NCBI RefSeq assembly: GCF_007004765.1
Contig: NZ_VIKR01000004.1
Location: 186,001-250,000, forward strand
From: Aliikangiella marina
GTDB taxonomy: Bacteria; Pseudomonadota; Gammaproteobacteria; Enterobacterales; Kangiellaceae
DNA length: 64,000 nt
Reading direction: 5' to 3'
Made by a program: the position numbers and the translations under genes. The notes beneath the pieces were generated by a model. That model made no database searches. It worked only from the letters and a program-made list of their open reading frames with translations, and was not told the origin of the DNA. Numbering within the stretch: the stretch's first letter is position 1; each line of letters starts with the position of its first letter. Positions 11,676 through 20,511 of the stretch are shown here, piece by piece.

Positions 11676-12659
11676 TTAACCTTCTATAAATTGAATCTCT
11701 AAGTCTTCTCTATTAGCACGATCACAAAGTTCCAAAATTAGCATGGCTTCTTTTCTCAACCACTCAAGAAAAGACTCTTTTTTAAGACGCCAATCGAGTT
11801 GTTCTCCTCTAGAGTATGTACCGATGACCTTTTCGTTGGTTCGATACAACCGCATACCCTCTTGTAGTTCAATTTTAAATGGGGTTATAGCCTTGAATGT
11901 TTGCGCATCCACAATAAGCGGGCCAACATCTTGAAAAGGGAAGTCGTAACAATATAGCATTATCTTTCCTAAGACCTCTTCAAGACTGGCAGGGCAACAC
12001 TGATGAATACTGCTTATATTTTTAAACGGGCCTCTCGGTATCGCGGCGTCTTTTATCCACTTTTTCTTATCCAGGTCGTATGCAAAACCTTCCTTAAATT
12101 CCCAATTGTATTCACCACCGATATCTATTATCCCTTTCTTTTCATTAATAGGCCTAAAAAGACTGACCTCACTTGAATCGAGATGAAAAGTTGTTTGCTC
12201 TTTTTTATTTAGCGTCGAACGTCCCGAAAAGTCTTCAGTTATCCCGTAAGCGCTAATTCGTCCGTAAAAATCTCGCACCACACCCTCAGTTTTGATTTCA
12301 GCGATCGCTTCCTGAATTTCGTTACCACCTTCATCAAAAACACCTTGATAATGACAATATTCTTTTAAAACATCGACAGCTTCTAAGCTTTCTAACAAGG
12401 ATATCAATTGGGCTTTCACATCATCGGGCTTAAAAGACACATGTTCGAATCGTGAATCTTCATAAGCCGAAGCATTTGCTTTAGTGATACAGTCAATATT
12501 AAGACCATTAGCAATACATTCGTCAAATATTGCGCGTAACTCTTTGACCGATAGCAATTCAACTAATGCTGATAGCTCAACACAAAAATGCTGTTTATTA
12601 ATTTGCTTTACTGTCCCATTTGAGGATTCGACGATTTGTGCCAGGAAAACGTATGACAT
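11676..12659 (-). CDS. Hypothetical protein, 327 aa
   Basis: I do not recognise the family. The 327-residue product has no signal peptide or membrane segment and is probably cytoplasmic. The N-terminal half is helical and acidic. The middle contains aromatic-rich beta-like segments (IIDIGGEYNWEFKEGFAYD), and the C-terminus (LRKEAMLILELCDRANREDL) looks like an amphipathic helix. Length and codon use look like those of a real gene. It stands alone, with gaps of about 240 bp downstream and 95 bp upstream. A stress or immunity-type function is possible but nothing in the sequence shows it. Confidence 0.6.
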   Translation of the reverse strand: MSYVFLAQIVESSNGTVKQINKQHFCVELSALVELLSVKELRAIFDECIANGLNIDCITKANASAYEDSRFEHVSFKPDDVKAQLISLLESLEAVDVLKEYCHYQGVFDEGGNEIQEAIAEIKTEGVVRDFYGRISAYGITEDFSGRSTLNKKEQTTFHLDSSEVSLFRPINEKKGIIDIGGEYNWEFKEGFAYDLDKKKWIKDAAIPRGPFKNISSIHQCCPASLEEVLGKIMLYCYDFPFQDVGPLIVDAQTFKAITPFKIELQEGMRLYRTNEKVIGTYSRGEQLDWRLKKESFLEWLRKEAMLILELCDRANREDLEIQFIEG

Positions 12660-12754
12660 TAAAATATCCTTGTTATTAAGATTCTTGAAGACAAGCAGGC
12701 ATTAGATATTGAGTATTTTTGAAAGAGTCAAATAGAGACTAAGAATGTCGTATC

Positions 12755-13273
12755 TTAATTAGAGGGGCCTGGTTGCATCGAACAAACGGTGAGCATTCCA
12801 ATTGTCGCTTCGCTCACCATGAATGGAATTGACATAAACTCTATCGCTAAAGCCGACATTGCTTCAGCTTTGTCCTCTCCATCTACGTCAAGGTTTTCAA
12901 AAACATTCACGAGTTGCCTTGATTGTTCAAGTTTCACCGCGATGTCTGCAAGAGCTGCGGCACACTCATCTGGTCTTAGTGCAACCTCCTGGATTGAAGC
13001 CGAAAACGCATGCGCTTGGGCAACCGAGGAAATAATTTGATTCGCAGCATTGACAGCTCGCATTTGCATTTCTCGAGTGAAAACAACTTGCCCTGAACTC
13101 AGTAATGGTTCATTGACCTCTGCGACGTAATCCATTACTTGGTTTAGAGGCTCAATACTACTAAACATTTGAGTTGACTGAGACTCATAGTCATCATGAA
13201 AAGTGATCGCTAAGGAAGGTAACACCACAAAACATTGAAACGAAACGAGAAGACTGATAATCCTTTTTTGCAT
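12755..13273 (-). CDS. Exported hypothetical protein, 172 aa
   Basis: The N-terminus is a typical Sec signal peptide (basic MQKR, hydrophobic core, cleavage near LPSLA), so the product is probably periplasmic. The rest is mostly helical and rich in Ala, Glu and Val, with two Cys (in DECAAAL and MLTVCSMQPG). I recognise no domain. A GGA motif lies about 8 nt upstream of the ATG in AAAGGAATAACCG. It sits 62 bp downstream of the OmpA-like gene on the same strand and may be co-transcribed with it. Confidence 0.6.
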   Translation of the reverse strand: MQKRIISLLVSFQCFVVLPSLAITFHDDYESQSTQMFSSIEPLNQVMDYVAEVNEPLLSSGQVVFTREMQMRAVNAANQIISSVAQAHAFSASIQEVALRPDECAAALADIAVKLEQSRQLVNVFENLDVDGEDKAEAMSALAIEFMSIPFMVSEATIGMLTVCSMQPGPSN

Positions 13274-13335
13274 CGGTTATTCCTTTAACTATTCAATAAA
13301 ATTTCTAATACAAAGCACTGATTGAGTGAGCCAAC

Positions 13336-14325
13336 TCAAAACGCTTCAACTTGAACGAGCTCAACTCGGCGATTCTGACTTCGACCACTTTTCGTATTGT
13401 TTGTTGCCTTTGGCGAAGCAAAGGCAATTCCTATCCCTTTTAAAGATTCCGCATTAACTTTATAATTATCCACGAGCGCTTTAATCACCGATTGAGCACG
13501 TTGTTGCGATAAGCGTTGATTATAGTTGTAGCTGCCTTTGGTATCGGTATGTCCGACCACAAGAAACTTGAGTGCCTTATGCGCATTGAGATATTCTGCG
13601 ATGATCTTCAACGCTGGGCCAGAGACATCAGTTAAAGCTGCAGAATCGTTTTCGAAATAAAGACCATCAAGAACTACCTTACCGGATTCCCCAATATCTT
13701 TGGTCATTTTACTAACGGTTACGATTAAAGATTCCGTTTTTAATGGTTGAACCTCAACTAAGTCTAAAGAATACTGCATCACTCGTGCATACTTAGATTG
13801 CGCTACCACCATGACTAAATAATAGTTCTTGCCGTCTTTGAGCCGCTTGCCACTGAAAATATGTAGCTTACCGGTATTGAGATTGTAGAACTCCTTAAAC
13901 TTATATTTATAATAGGATTCGATCGCCTGCTTGCTCATAAGACTGCGCAAAAAGAAATACCCACAGCCATTGTTCTCGCCATTACAACTCAGTTTTGTCT
14001 CAAAGCCTGCTGCTTGCAAGCCTTTTTCTAACGAACGAAAAACCTTAAGCGTGCTCGTTTCATTCGGCACGTCATAAATGCGCACACTTCGCCGTCCTTC
14101 AACGGTTATCGATTGGAAATTCTCCGCTTTTTTATATTCGTTCACCGAAAGCGGAATCTTGACAGAATCAAACTCAGATTCAGCGAAAGCTGACATCACG
14201 CTACCTGGATAGCGACCGATAAAATCAATATCTGATGCTGGTTCCGCGGCGTCCACTTGAGGGGAAACAAAGAAAATAACACCGACAAAAAACTTCAGAA
14301 CAACTGATGTGATCCATTTCGACAT
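13336..14325 (-). CDS. OmpA-family protein with DUF4892-like N-terminal domain
   Basis: The C-terminal ~110 residues form an OmpA-like peptidoglycan-binding domain, with the motifs GHTDTKGSYNYNQRLSQQRA and SGRSQNRRVELV. The N-terminal part resembles DUF4892 proteins that often precede this domain: about 190 residues with paired Cys and a repeated YYLVMVVAQS-type strand pattern. The mature protein is expected in the periplasm or outer membrane, holding peptidoglycan. The frame extends to a GTG at 14355, but the ATG at 14325 begins a clean signal peptide (MSKWITSVVLKFFVGVIFF ... VDA) and has AGGGAT upstream, so I take 14325 as the start. Confidence 0.82.
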   Translation of the reverse strand: MSKWITSVVLKFFVGVIFFVSPQVDAAEPASDIDFIGRYPGSVMSAFAESEFDSVKIPLSVNEYKKAENFQSITVEGRRSVRIYDVPNETSTLKVFRSLEKGLQAAGFETKLSCNGENNGCGYFFLRSLMSKQAIESYYKYKFKEFYNLNTGKLHIFSGKRLKDGKNYYLVMVVAQSKYARVMQYSLDLVEVQPLKTESLIVTVSKMTKDIGESGKVVLDGLYFENDSAALTDVSGPALKIIAEYLNAHKALKFLVVGHTDTKGSYNYNQRLSQQRAQSVIKALVDNYKVNAESLKGIGIAFASPKATNNTKSGRSQNRRVELVQVEAF

Positions 14326-14546
14326 ATGCGTAACATCCCTTACGTTAAAAAACACTTTGATTAATTATTTTTTGGTTTACCGGTTTTTTATATTCATTGA
14401 TAACACAAACCGCGAATGAATTTTTTATTCAACCGATAGACGGTAAACAATGGGTTACTAGCTGTAAACTTTAATACTAAAAAGTGTGACCTTCGTTACA
14501 CAAATCGTCATATAAGAAAATTTTTGGTTATATATAAACACAAATA

Positions 14547-14870
14547 CTAATGGAGCCATTTAGCTGCGGCGTAAGGGTTTTTATCGAGTTTTACTTCCAT
14601 ACGATTTGAAGAATCTTTAGTGGGTTGGCCGATCATTTCATCGTAAGGACTTTCGTGACGAAGAACCGTTTCGGCGACATCTAATGTTTTGAACTGCTCT
14701 CTAAGTTGCATCAAATTGCGACTCAACATGGTTTTCTGGTCACTTTCCCAAACCACATACTCCTGCTCATCAATTACAACAATGGCTTGGTACAACGCTT
14801 GCTCTAAGGAGCTAAAAATCAGCTTTTCGATGTTTAATTTAGGTAACTGCTTAAATAGTACTTTTTTCAT
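14547..14870 (-). CDS. Small DUF6482-like protein
   Basis: The product is about 107 residues. The C-terminal pattern ETVLRHESPYDEMIGQP resembles the conserved HxSxxDEM end of small gammaproteobacterial DUF6482 proteins of unknown function. I base this on remembered family features, so it is tentative. There is no signal peptide or membrane segment. The frame opens at a TTG at 14891, but ATG 14870 with GGTGGG four to five nt upstream is the better start. It is a single gene in an AT-rich neighbourhood. Confidence 0.6.
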   Translation of the reverse strand: MKKVLFKQLPKLNIEKLIFSSLEQALYQAIVVIDEQEYVVWESDQKTMLSRNLMQLREQFKTLDVAETVLRHESPYDEMIGQPTKDSSNRMEVKLDKNPYAAAKWLH

Positions 14871-15098
14871 ATGCCCACCAAATTCGCTCAAGTTTCATTA
14901 ATCGCGATGCTTTATTTATTGCCGAGTTGACCTCGGACTAATATACGGATAATTAGCTTGCTGAGCGATGGAAAACACGGTCAAACAATCGGTTTGCCCG
15001 CTTTTTATCTAAGTCAAATAAAGAAGCCAATAAAAATGTAACCCCTAAAAAACTAACTGCAACAGTCCCCAGAGCTGACCCCAAAAAAGATAACGGTT

Positions 15099-16487
15099 TT
15101 ATTCATCTAACGAATCAACCCCATTTTGGTGTCTGAACCAGTTGACGATATCTCGCAAATAGGTCGGCGCATAATGCGTGTAGTGTCGACTCCCGTCGGC
15201 TTTGGTTTCAAATAAAATATTACCGTGTTCAGCGTCTTTATATACTTTATATTGGATAGGTTTTCCTGCGGTTTGTAATGCCTGTAGAATGTCTACCGTC
15301 TCTTGAGTTGGTATACTGCTATCTTCTTCAGCGAGCAGCCACAAAGACGGCGTATCGATCGCCGCAAGGGTTGGTTGCGGATTATAAGTTCGATTAAACC
15401 CCGGACCATCACCTGCATGAAACCACCGATAGTAAAGCTTCCAACCAAAGCCAGGCATTAAAGATGCACCGGGATGAGTAACCTTTGAAGAAACGATCCC
15501 TAAAATTGAGTCTGACCCAACGATGGCCTTAAACCAATCTGAATCCCCATATTGGTCAATCAATAAAAATAGCCGATCCCAAGCCTGCTCATCATTGTGG
15601 TCAATAATGGCAGAAAATTCGGCATTCATGGCATCTGCAAGTGCTATCTCTTCTGCGCTGAACCCCTTATTTTGTAATTGGTAGACATACCCCCAGCGAT
15701 CTTCTCGCGGCACAGAAACCGCTGCGCCAAACCCGATCATGATCGACTGAATATCAGTCTGCTTCGCAACATATGGCGCGATCCATCCCCCTTGACTTAG
15801 CCCAGCCAAATTAACTCGATTAGGGTCAATATCTGAGCGTCGCTTAAGGTGTTCAATTGCCGCTATGATATCTCCCGCTAATGTCGGAAAATTTTGCGTA
15901 TAATCACCCTCAGATAACCCGGTCCCTCGCTTATCAAATTTAAATCCTGCAATACCATTGGCTGCTAGCAGGTAAGGTAAATGGTAGTGGTCAACCGCAC
16001 TATAATCTTCTGAGCCATGCACCATAATCACCACAGGAAACGGTCCGTTACCTGATGGCAACACCAGCTTGCCGCGTAAACTTAAACCGCCACTTTGAAA
16101 ATTCATGACTTCCATTTCTAATGGTATCCGCTCAAGCGATCGTTGAACGCCTTGTTCGTTCCAACCGGCTCCTTTGAAGATACCATTTTCATCGAAATTG
16201 AGTCGTCCCGAGGCACTAAAATTATTTTTACTCAAGCCATCAGAAATTTGAAAGTCCTCTTTTCCGTAATGATAAAAAGCTTGTAAGCGACCATTATCAG
16301 CATATCGAACACGAAAACGTTCCGAACTGGAAACTGAAATAGTCGCTAGCGCGCCATCATCAGTTCGAAAGATACCGTTATAACGGGTATCGATGACTTC
16401 ATACTCTCGCTCTGAGTTGACATAAAAGCTGGCGACTATCGCCACCGTTAAAAGGCAAAGTGCGGCTAATTTCAGCTTAATTCCCAT
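15099..16487 (-). CDS. Exported or membrane-anchored alpha/beta hydrolase (acyl peptidase/esterase type)
   Basis: This 462-residue protein has an N-terminal hydrophobic segment (residues 4-24) serving as signal or anchor. A beta-rich region follows (about 30-130), then an alpha/beta-hydrolase fold. The oxyanion-region motif is VVIMVHGSE, the nucleophile elbow is GLSQGG (Ser231), the acid lies in LLAEEDSSIP and the catalytic His in KDAEHGN. The FDKRGTGLS motif is typical of the S9-like dienelactone-hydrolase/BAAT esterase branch. It probably acts on esters or short peptides outside the cytoplasm; the substrate is unknown. Upstream of the start are 180 bp of AT-rich DNA. Confidence 0.8.
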   Translation of the reverse strand: MGIKLKLAALCLLTVAIVASFYVNSEREYEVIDTRYNGIFRTDDGALATISVSSSERFRVRYADNGRLQAFYHYGKEDFQISDGLSKNNFSASGRLNFDENGIFKGAGWNEQGVQRSLERIPLEMEVMNFQSGGLSLRGKLVLPSGNGPFPVVIMVHGSEDYSAVDHYHLPYLLAANGIAGFKFDKRGTGLSEGDYTQNFPTLAGDIIAAIEHLKRRSDIDPNRVNLAGLSQGGWIAPYVAKQTDIQSIMIGFGAAVSVPREDRWGYVYQLQNKGFSAEEIALADAMNAEFSAIIDHNDEQAWDRLFLLIDQYGDSDWFKAIVGSDSILGIVSSKVTHPGASLMPGFGWKLYYRWFHAGDGPGFNRTYNPQPTLAAIDTPSLWLLAEEDSSIPTQETVDILQALQTAGKPIQYKVYKDAEHGNILFETKADGSRHYTHYAPTYLRDIVNWFRHQNGVDSLDE

Positions 16488-16665
16488 CGCATTACTCCAA
16501 TTGACTTAAATAGATTTATTGTTTGAATGAGGAAAATCTTACTGAAAATTAACCGAATATGTTTCTCAAAACACTTTTTGAGAGCTTTTTATGAATAAAA
16601 AAAGAAAGAGTTGTTCAATTTATAATCAAAAATAGTAAGCGGTACCTGAGTACCCGTGAGTGGCG

Positions 16666-17055
16666 TCAGTCAGCCGATTGTTTCAGAAACTCGCCGATAA
16701 GATCAATTGAAGACACAATTCCTTTTAATTGATTGTCTTCAACCACAAGAAGATGATGGATGTTGTGTTTGACCATCAACTCACTGGCTTCTCTAATTGA
16801 TAGGTCAACGCTTACTTCAATAATCTGATGAGTACACATTTCCCAGGCGTGTTCCGACTTAGGGTTTTCTCGAGAATTACAGAAATGAATTAAGTCAGTT
16901 GCACTGAGGACGCCAAAACATTGACCTTGGGCATCGATCACTGGGACGCAGGTTAATTGATGGATGTCGAACACCTCCCTAACCCGTTCGGCGGTATCCT
17001 CTACTCCAACAGAAACAACATGCTTCTCCATGCAAGAAGAAATCGGTTTATTCAT
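16666..17055 (-). CDS. CBS-domain pair protein
   Basis: About 129 residues, almost wholly two CBS motifs. The first is MNKPISSCMEKHVVSV ... TCVPVIDAQGQCFGVLSATD; the second is IIEVSVDLSIREASELMVKH ... HHLLVVEDNQLKGIVSSID. Stand-alone CBS pairs bind adenine nucleotides and regulate partner proteins in the cytoplasm; no partner is evident nearby. The frame begins at TTG 17058, but ATG 17055 with AGGA eight nt upstream is the likely start. Confidence 0.85.
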   Translation of the reverse strand: MNKPISSCMEKHVVSVGVEDTAERVREVFDIHQLTCVPVIDAQGQCFGVLSATDLIHFCNSRENPKSEHAWEMCTHQIIEVSVDLSIREASELMVKHNIHHLLVVEDNQLKGIVSSIDLIGEFLKQSAD

Positions 17056-17251
17056 CAAAACGTCCTATTGTTCTTAATTTTTATGGTAATTGAATTGTCA
17101 AAGACGCAATTCGCCCTCTGTATTGTTTTTCTCACTATAGACGATTCGAAATAAAGTTTTGAATTAATCCACCTTTTACCTCGAGAAACTTAGCGACAAA
17201 CATCGCGTTAATAGAAACTTTGATTTTGGGAGAATACCCTATATTTTCAGC

Positions 17252-17869
17252 TTATTCTGATAGAACTTGTATAGCTCGCGCTATATTTCTTCTCGCTTGG
17301 TCCTCGTATCTTGATTTAAAGTAATCTAATCGATAAACACTTGGCATAGACATGAATGATTCCAAAATCTCCTTTCGCTTTTTCTTATAAACAAACCAGG
17401 GAACCAGTTTATATTCCTTACGAACGTTTTTCTCAAACTCATCATAAACTTCCTCAGAGGTACCTAAAATAGTCAAATCGATATCAACCATTAGCGATTC
17501 ATCATTCGACTCTGCGTTACCATGATGTTGAGTTACCATAATAAGCCGATAAATCCTATCGATTCCTGCGTCAATGTAGTTTTCTTTGTTCAAAAAAGCC
17601 TTCGCCCAATTAGCACTATCAAGTTCGTTAGTCGATGAGAAAGGTTTATAAATTGCGTCATGGAACCAAATCGCTAATTCCAGTTCATAGGGATTTTCAG
17701 CTAGCGATTTGGTTGCGTCTAAATGCTTGAGCATCGCATTGATATGTTGGTCAGTATGGTAGAAGCGATGGCCCTCAGAATATGCTTTCTGGATCGCTTT
17801 GAAGCAATCAGGACACGGACTCAAATTCAATGCTTCCGTTAAATCACGCCATCGCTTTTCAGTCAGCAT
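17252..17869 (-). CDS. Predicted HD-superfamily metal-dependent phosphohydrolase
   Basis: The product is about 205 residues. HD-type metal ligands are visible as YHTDQH near residue 40, ELAIWFHDAIYK (the HD pair) near residue 70, and a later TQHHG followed by VDIDLTILG. This pattern and size fit the uncharacterised COG4339 group of HD phosphohydrolases, probably acting on nucleotides or other phosphoesters in the cytoplasm. ATG 17869 has GAGGAG nine nt upstream and is preferred over the TTG at 17875. GNAT and thioesterase genes lie upstream on the same strand with short gaps, so a small operon is possible. Confidence 0.8.
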   Translation of the reverse strand: MLTEKRWRDLTEALNLSPCPDCFKAIQKAYSEGHRFYHTDQHINAMLKHLDATKSLAENPYELELAIWFHDAIYKPFSSTNELDSANWAKAFLNKENYIDAGIDRIYRLIMVTQHHGNAESNDESLMVDIDLTILGTSEEVYDEFEKNVRKEYKLVPWFVYKKKRKEILESFMSMPSVYRLDYFKSRYEDQARRNIARAIQVLSE

Positions 17870-17954
17870 GTTCAAGCGCTCCTCTTGTTATCAAACTAAT
17901 TTTATTATCAAACTAAATCTTTCGAGGTTTTAAACAACAACGCCATTCCTGATA

Positions 17955-18383
17955 CTACTTATTCTGATAAATATTAGGCTGCCAAATCTGCATCAAGCTC
18001 TCTGGGTTTGGAACCGCTTCAAATCCATACTTTTTATATAACCCATGGGCATCGTAAGTGGCCAACATCATTCGTCTCAATCCTTGTAATTCAGGATGTC
18101 CAATTACTGAATCCATCAATAATTTACTAATGCCTAATCCGCGAAATTCAGACAATACAAATACATCCGCCAGGTAAGCAAAAGTTGCCTTATCGGTTAC
18201 CACTCTTGCAAACCCAACCTGCTGATGTTCGTTATCATAAGCACCAAAACACAGCGAATTTTCGATACTGCGCTTAACCGTTTCAAACGGTATACCTTTA
18301 GCCCAATAAGAATTTGCGATGAAAGTGTGAGTGAGCTCTAGATTAAGTAATTCATCGTCTGTAGAAATAAAAAAGCTTCCCAT
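17955..18383 (-). CDS. GNAT-family N-acetyltransferase
   Basis: 142 residues with a GNAT fold. The acetyl-CoA pyrophosphate-binding motif A appears in LADVFVLSEFRGLGISKLLM (R-G-x-G near residues 81-85), with FARVV before it and GLYKKYGFEAV as the C-terminal motif B. This resembles small cytoplasmic acetyltransferases of unknown acceptor. It lies 13 bp downstream of the thioesterase gene, which suggests co-transcription. Confidence 0.85.
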   Translation of the reverse strand: MGSFFISTDDELLNLELTHTFIANSYWAKGIPFETVKRSIENSLCFGAYDNEHQQVGFARVVTDKATFAYLADVFVLSEFRGLGISKLLMDSVIGHPELQGLRRMMLATYDAHGLYKKYGFEAVPNPESLMQIWQPNIYQNK

Positions 18384-18396
18384 AGTGAGGACCTAC

Positions 18397-18834
18397 TTAG
18401 TCTTTATAGCCGATAACATCGAGTAGCTTATTCTTTCCACGCACGAAAATACCATTCCCTCGTGCGATTTCTTTTTGTTTCTCGTTATAAACTATCGCTT
18501 CAGCAATAAACTGACTCCGGTTGTAGTTAACAACCTTACCTACAGCGCGCATCGAGCCCGATGATATCGGACGAGTCAGATAAGTTGTAAATGATGTGGT
18601 TAATACAAAAAATTCCTGCTCAAGAGAGTTAGCTGCAAAATAAGCCGCATCATCAAGCATCTTAAAATAAACTGAGCCATGAACCGCTTGCGCCGCATGA
18701 AAAAGCTTTGATGAAACATCGATACTAATTTCTGCACGGCCTTCACTGACTTTCATGACCGGAGAATAAAAGTCGTTAATTGGCGCAGCTTGATACATCG
18801 ATTCAAGTCGACGGTAATGCTCAGTTTTATCCAT
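18397..18834 (-). CDS. PaaI-like hotdog-fold acyl-CoA thioesterase
   Basis: 145 residues with the hotdog thioesterase signature. HAAQAVHGSVYFKMLDDAAY contains the conserved HG followed by an acidic residue, and VLTTSFTTYLTRPISSG is the central strand/helix region. Such enzymes cleave acyl-CoA esters in the cytoplasm. GGGAG lies before the ATG. It is the first gene of a short minus-strand run with the GNAT gene (13 bp gap). It neighbours the CoA-ester lyase cluster, but an intrinsic terminator separates them. Confidence 0.8.
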   Translation of the reverse strand: MDKTEHYRRLESMYQAAPINDFYSPVMKVSEGRAEISIDVSSKLFHAAQAVHGSVYFKMLDDAAYFAANSLEQEFFVLTTSFTTYLTRPISSGSMRAVGKVVNYNRSQFIAEAIVYNEKQKEIARGNGIFVRGKNKLLDVIGYKD

Positions 18835-18944
18835 TGGAATCTCCCGCTAAAAGGACTCTAAGCTAATCCCGCCCTAATTGCTTCGGTGCTAACTCAATGA
18901 TTGAGACCTGAAGGACACTTTTAGTTAGATGATAAAATTAAAAA

Positions 18945-18979
18945 GGCGATAAATGATTTTAAACTAATCACTTATCGCC
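18945..18979 (-). terminator. Intrinsic terminator of the 19016-20005 lyase gene
   Basis: Reading the minus strand, GGCGATAAGTGA pairs with TCATTTATCGCC (one mismatch) around an 11-nt loop, and TTTTTAATTTTA follows. It lies about 40 nt after the lyase stop codon. The opposite strand also has a T-run (AAATTTTT), so it may work in both directions. Confidence 0.82.
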
Positions 18980-19015
18980 CCAAATTTTTAATCTCATTAT
19001 TGGTTAGCAAAGGTC

Positions 19016-20005
19016 TCAGAAAAACGCAGCCTTCGCTTCGTCTGACAGCTCAAGACCACTTAAATGAGCTCGTTGGAGCAATTGCCAAAAATATCGATAA
19101 GTCGCTCGGTCGTGTAATTCACCTTTGTACTGAATGGGTCCCCAATCGGCTTCTTGTGCCGCTAACAAAATACCTTGAGCATCTTCAACTTCTGAGTAAT
19201 CAGGTTTCATCGCATCAACGATAGCTTGAATTTGAGTCGGATAAATACTCCACATTCTTAAGAAACCAAACTCATTTCGCGCGCGCTTGGCATCGCTTAA
19301 GGTTTGCTCTGCATTCTTTAGGTCGAGCGTTACATTGTGTGCAGGGACAATACCATTAGCTAATGCAGCCGCCACCATCTCAGTTTTTGCTCTTGCGAGT
19401 AGCGGATGATCGAATTGACCAGGGCTGCGCATACATGCAGCAGGTATTGCTCCATTATGACCACTCACAAAATCCATCATGCCGAAATCGAGTACTTGGA
19501 TCCATTCAACTTCAGCGATTTTCCAAACCTCTTTCAAGGCGCCATGGGTTTCAACAAGCACATGGATTGGGATTTCACGAGTAATGCCATTGTCTTGTGA
19601 TACCTTTTTGATATATGCCACCATTTCAGCAATTTGGCTCGCTTCGGTACATTTGGGCAAAGTAATGTAAGCGACCACTTCACCAATTTTCGGAATTAAA
19701 ATATCAACGTCAGCACGCCAATGGGGGTGAGTATAGTCATGGATTCTAACGCCCATCATTTTGTGCTTGTTATTTTCGCCACCAACCACTCTGGCGACCA
19801 TTTCTGCATGCTCAGCTTCCTGCCCAGCCGCAGCACCATCCTCACAATCACAGGTGATATCAAAAACGGGGCCCATTTTTTCCTGTAATTCCAATGCCTT
19901 AAGAATCAATTTCTCACTTCCAGCAAAATGCTCACAGCTTGGAATCACTGGAAATGGTTTCTCTGCGTCAAATAATGCTTCTTGTGGATGGACGCGTTCT
20001 GACAT
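19016..20005 (-). CDS. HpcH/HpaI aldolase-citrate lyase family CoA-ester lyase (malyl-CoA lyase-like)
   Basis: About 329 residues, CitE/HpcH TIM-barrel family. Visible elements are the acidic segment FDITCDCEDGAA, the metal-ligand Glu in IHVLVETHGAL, the second ligand region LDFGMMDFVSGH, and the C-terminal MWSIYPTQIQAIV. Family members cleave or form malyl-CoA or methylmalyl-CoA with acetyl- or propionyl-CoA and glyoxylate. ATG 20005 has AGGAG six nt upstream and is preferred to the TTG at 20011. It is divergent from an operon with two more CitE-type proteins, a CoA ligase and a mesaconyl-CoA-hydratase-like protein, so it probably belongs to the same pathway. The exact substrate is inferred. 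Confidence 0.82.
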   Translation of the reverse strand: MSERVHPQEALFDAEKPFPVIPSCEHFAGSEKLILKALELQEKMGPVFDITCDCEDGAAAGQEAEHAEMVARVVGGENNKHKMMGVRIHDYTHPHWRADVDILIPKIGEVVAYITLPKCTEASQIAEMVAYIKKVSQDNGITREIPIHVLVETHGALKEVWKIAEVEWIQVLDFGMMDFVSGHNGAIPAACMRSPGQFDHPLLARAKTEMVAAALANGIVPAHNVTLDLKNAEQTLSDAKRARNEFGFLRMWSIYPTQIQAIVDAMKPDYSEVEDAQGILLAAQEADWGPIQYKGELHDRATYRYFWQLLQRAHLSGLELSDEAKAAFF

Positions 20006-20511
20006 GGTCAACTCCTTAATTGTTAGTTTCTATCGCCAGAATAACGGCGTTTTTCAGTGTCGCTCGTTAAATTGCTGGATACGTTCTGCTTCGCTCACAT
20101 AAGCAGAATTTAAAAAATCTCTTGGGTCCCGCCTTCGGCCCTATAATTTATCGCATCGTTTGAAAGCGATCGCAACTAGCTCTTTCCTATATTGCTTATA
20201 GGCATTTTGTAGTACGAAATTTGGTCGCTTTCCTATAACCTAAAAAACATCACGATTTTCGCACTTGCGATTTAAACATTTGTTTGAAATCTAGTCCGAA
20301 AGGCGTATGATGATCACCAAAACAAGACATCGGACCAGTTAAGCCGATTATTCTCTGCCAGTCAAGCGAGAACCTTGAGATTACTGATCGAGATTAACAA
20401 ATTCGTTAATTTCCTGCGATAAGACCAAAGTTGACTGGCCAAAAGTCTAGTTTTGGTAAATGATAAATCTAGACGATACTGGATAAATTTTAAACAATCA
20501 CGGACCACACT
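20006..20511. promoter_or_regulatory. Divergent intergenic control region of the CoA-ester lyase cluster
   Basis: This 0.5-kb region separates the two divergent lyase genes and must carry both promoters. It contains a perfect inverted repeat CCTATA-N5-TATAGG (20186-20202) and an AAAC-N4-GTTT element (20271-20289). No ORF is supportable; antisense frames here and into the lyase are shadows. Confidence 0.55.
20271..20289. promoter_or_regulatory. Candidate PsrA/FadR-type operator (AAAC-N4-GTTT)
   Basis: TTTAAACATTTGTTTGAAA is a near-palindrome. The AAAC-N4-GTTTG core fits the G/C-AAAC-N2-4-GTTT-G/C consensus known for PsrA-type TetR fatty-acid regulators. A TTGCGA hexamer lies immediately upstream, so the site could fall inside a promoter. 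This is a motif match by eye, and no regulator gene is in the window. Confidence 0.35.
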
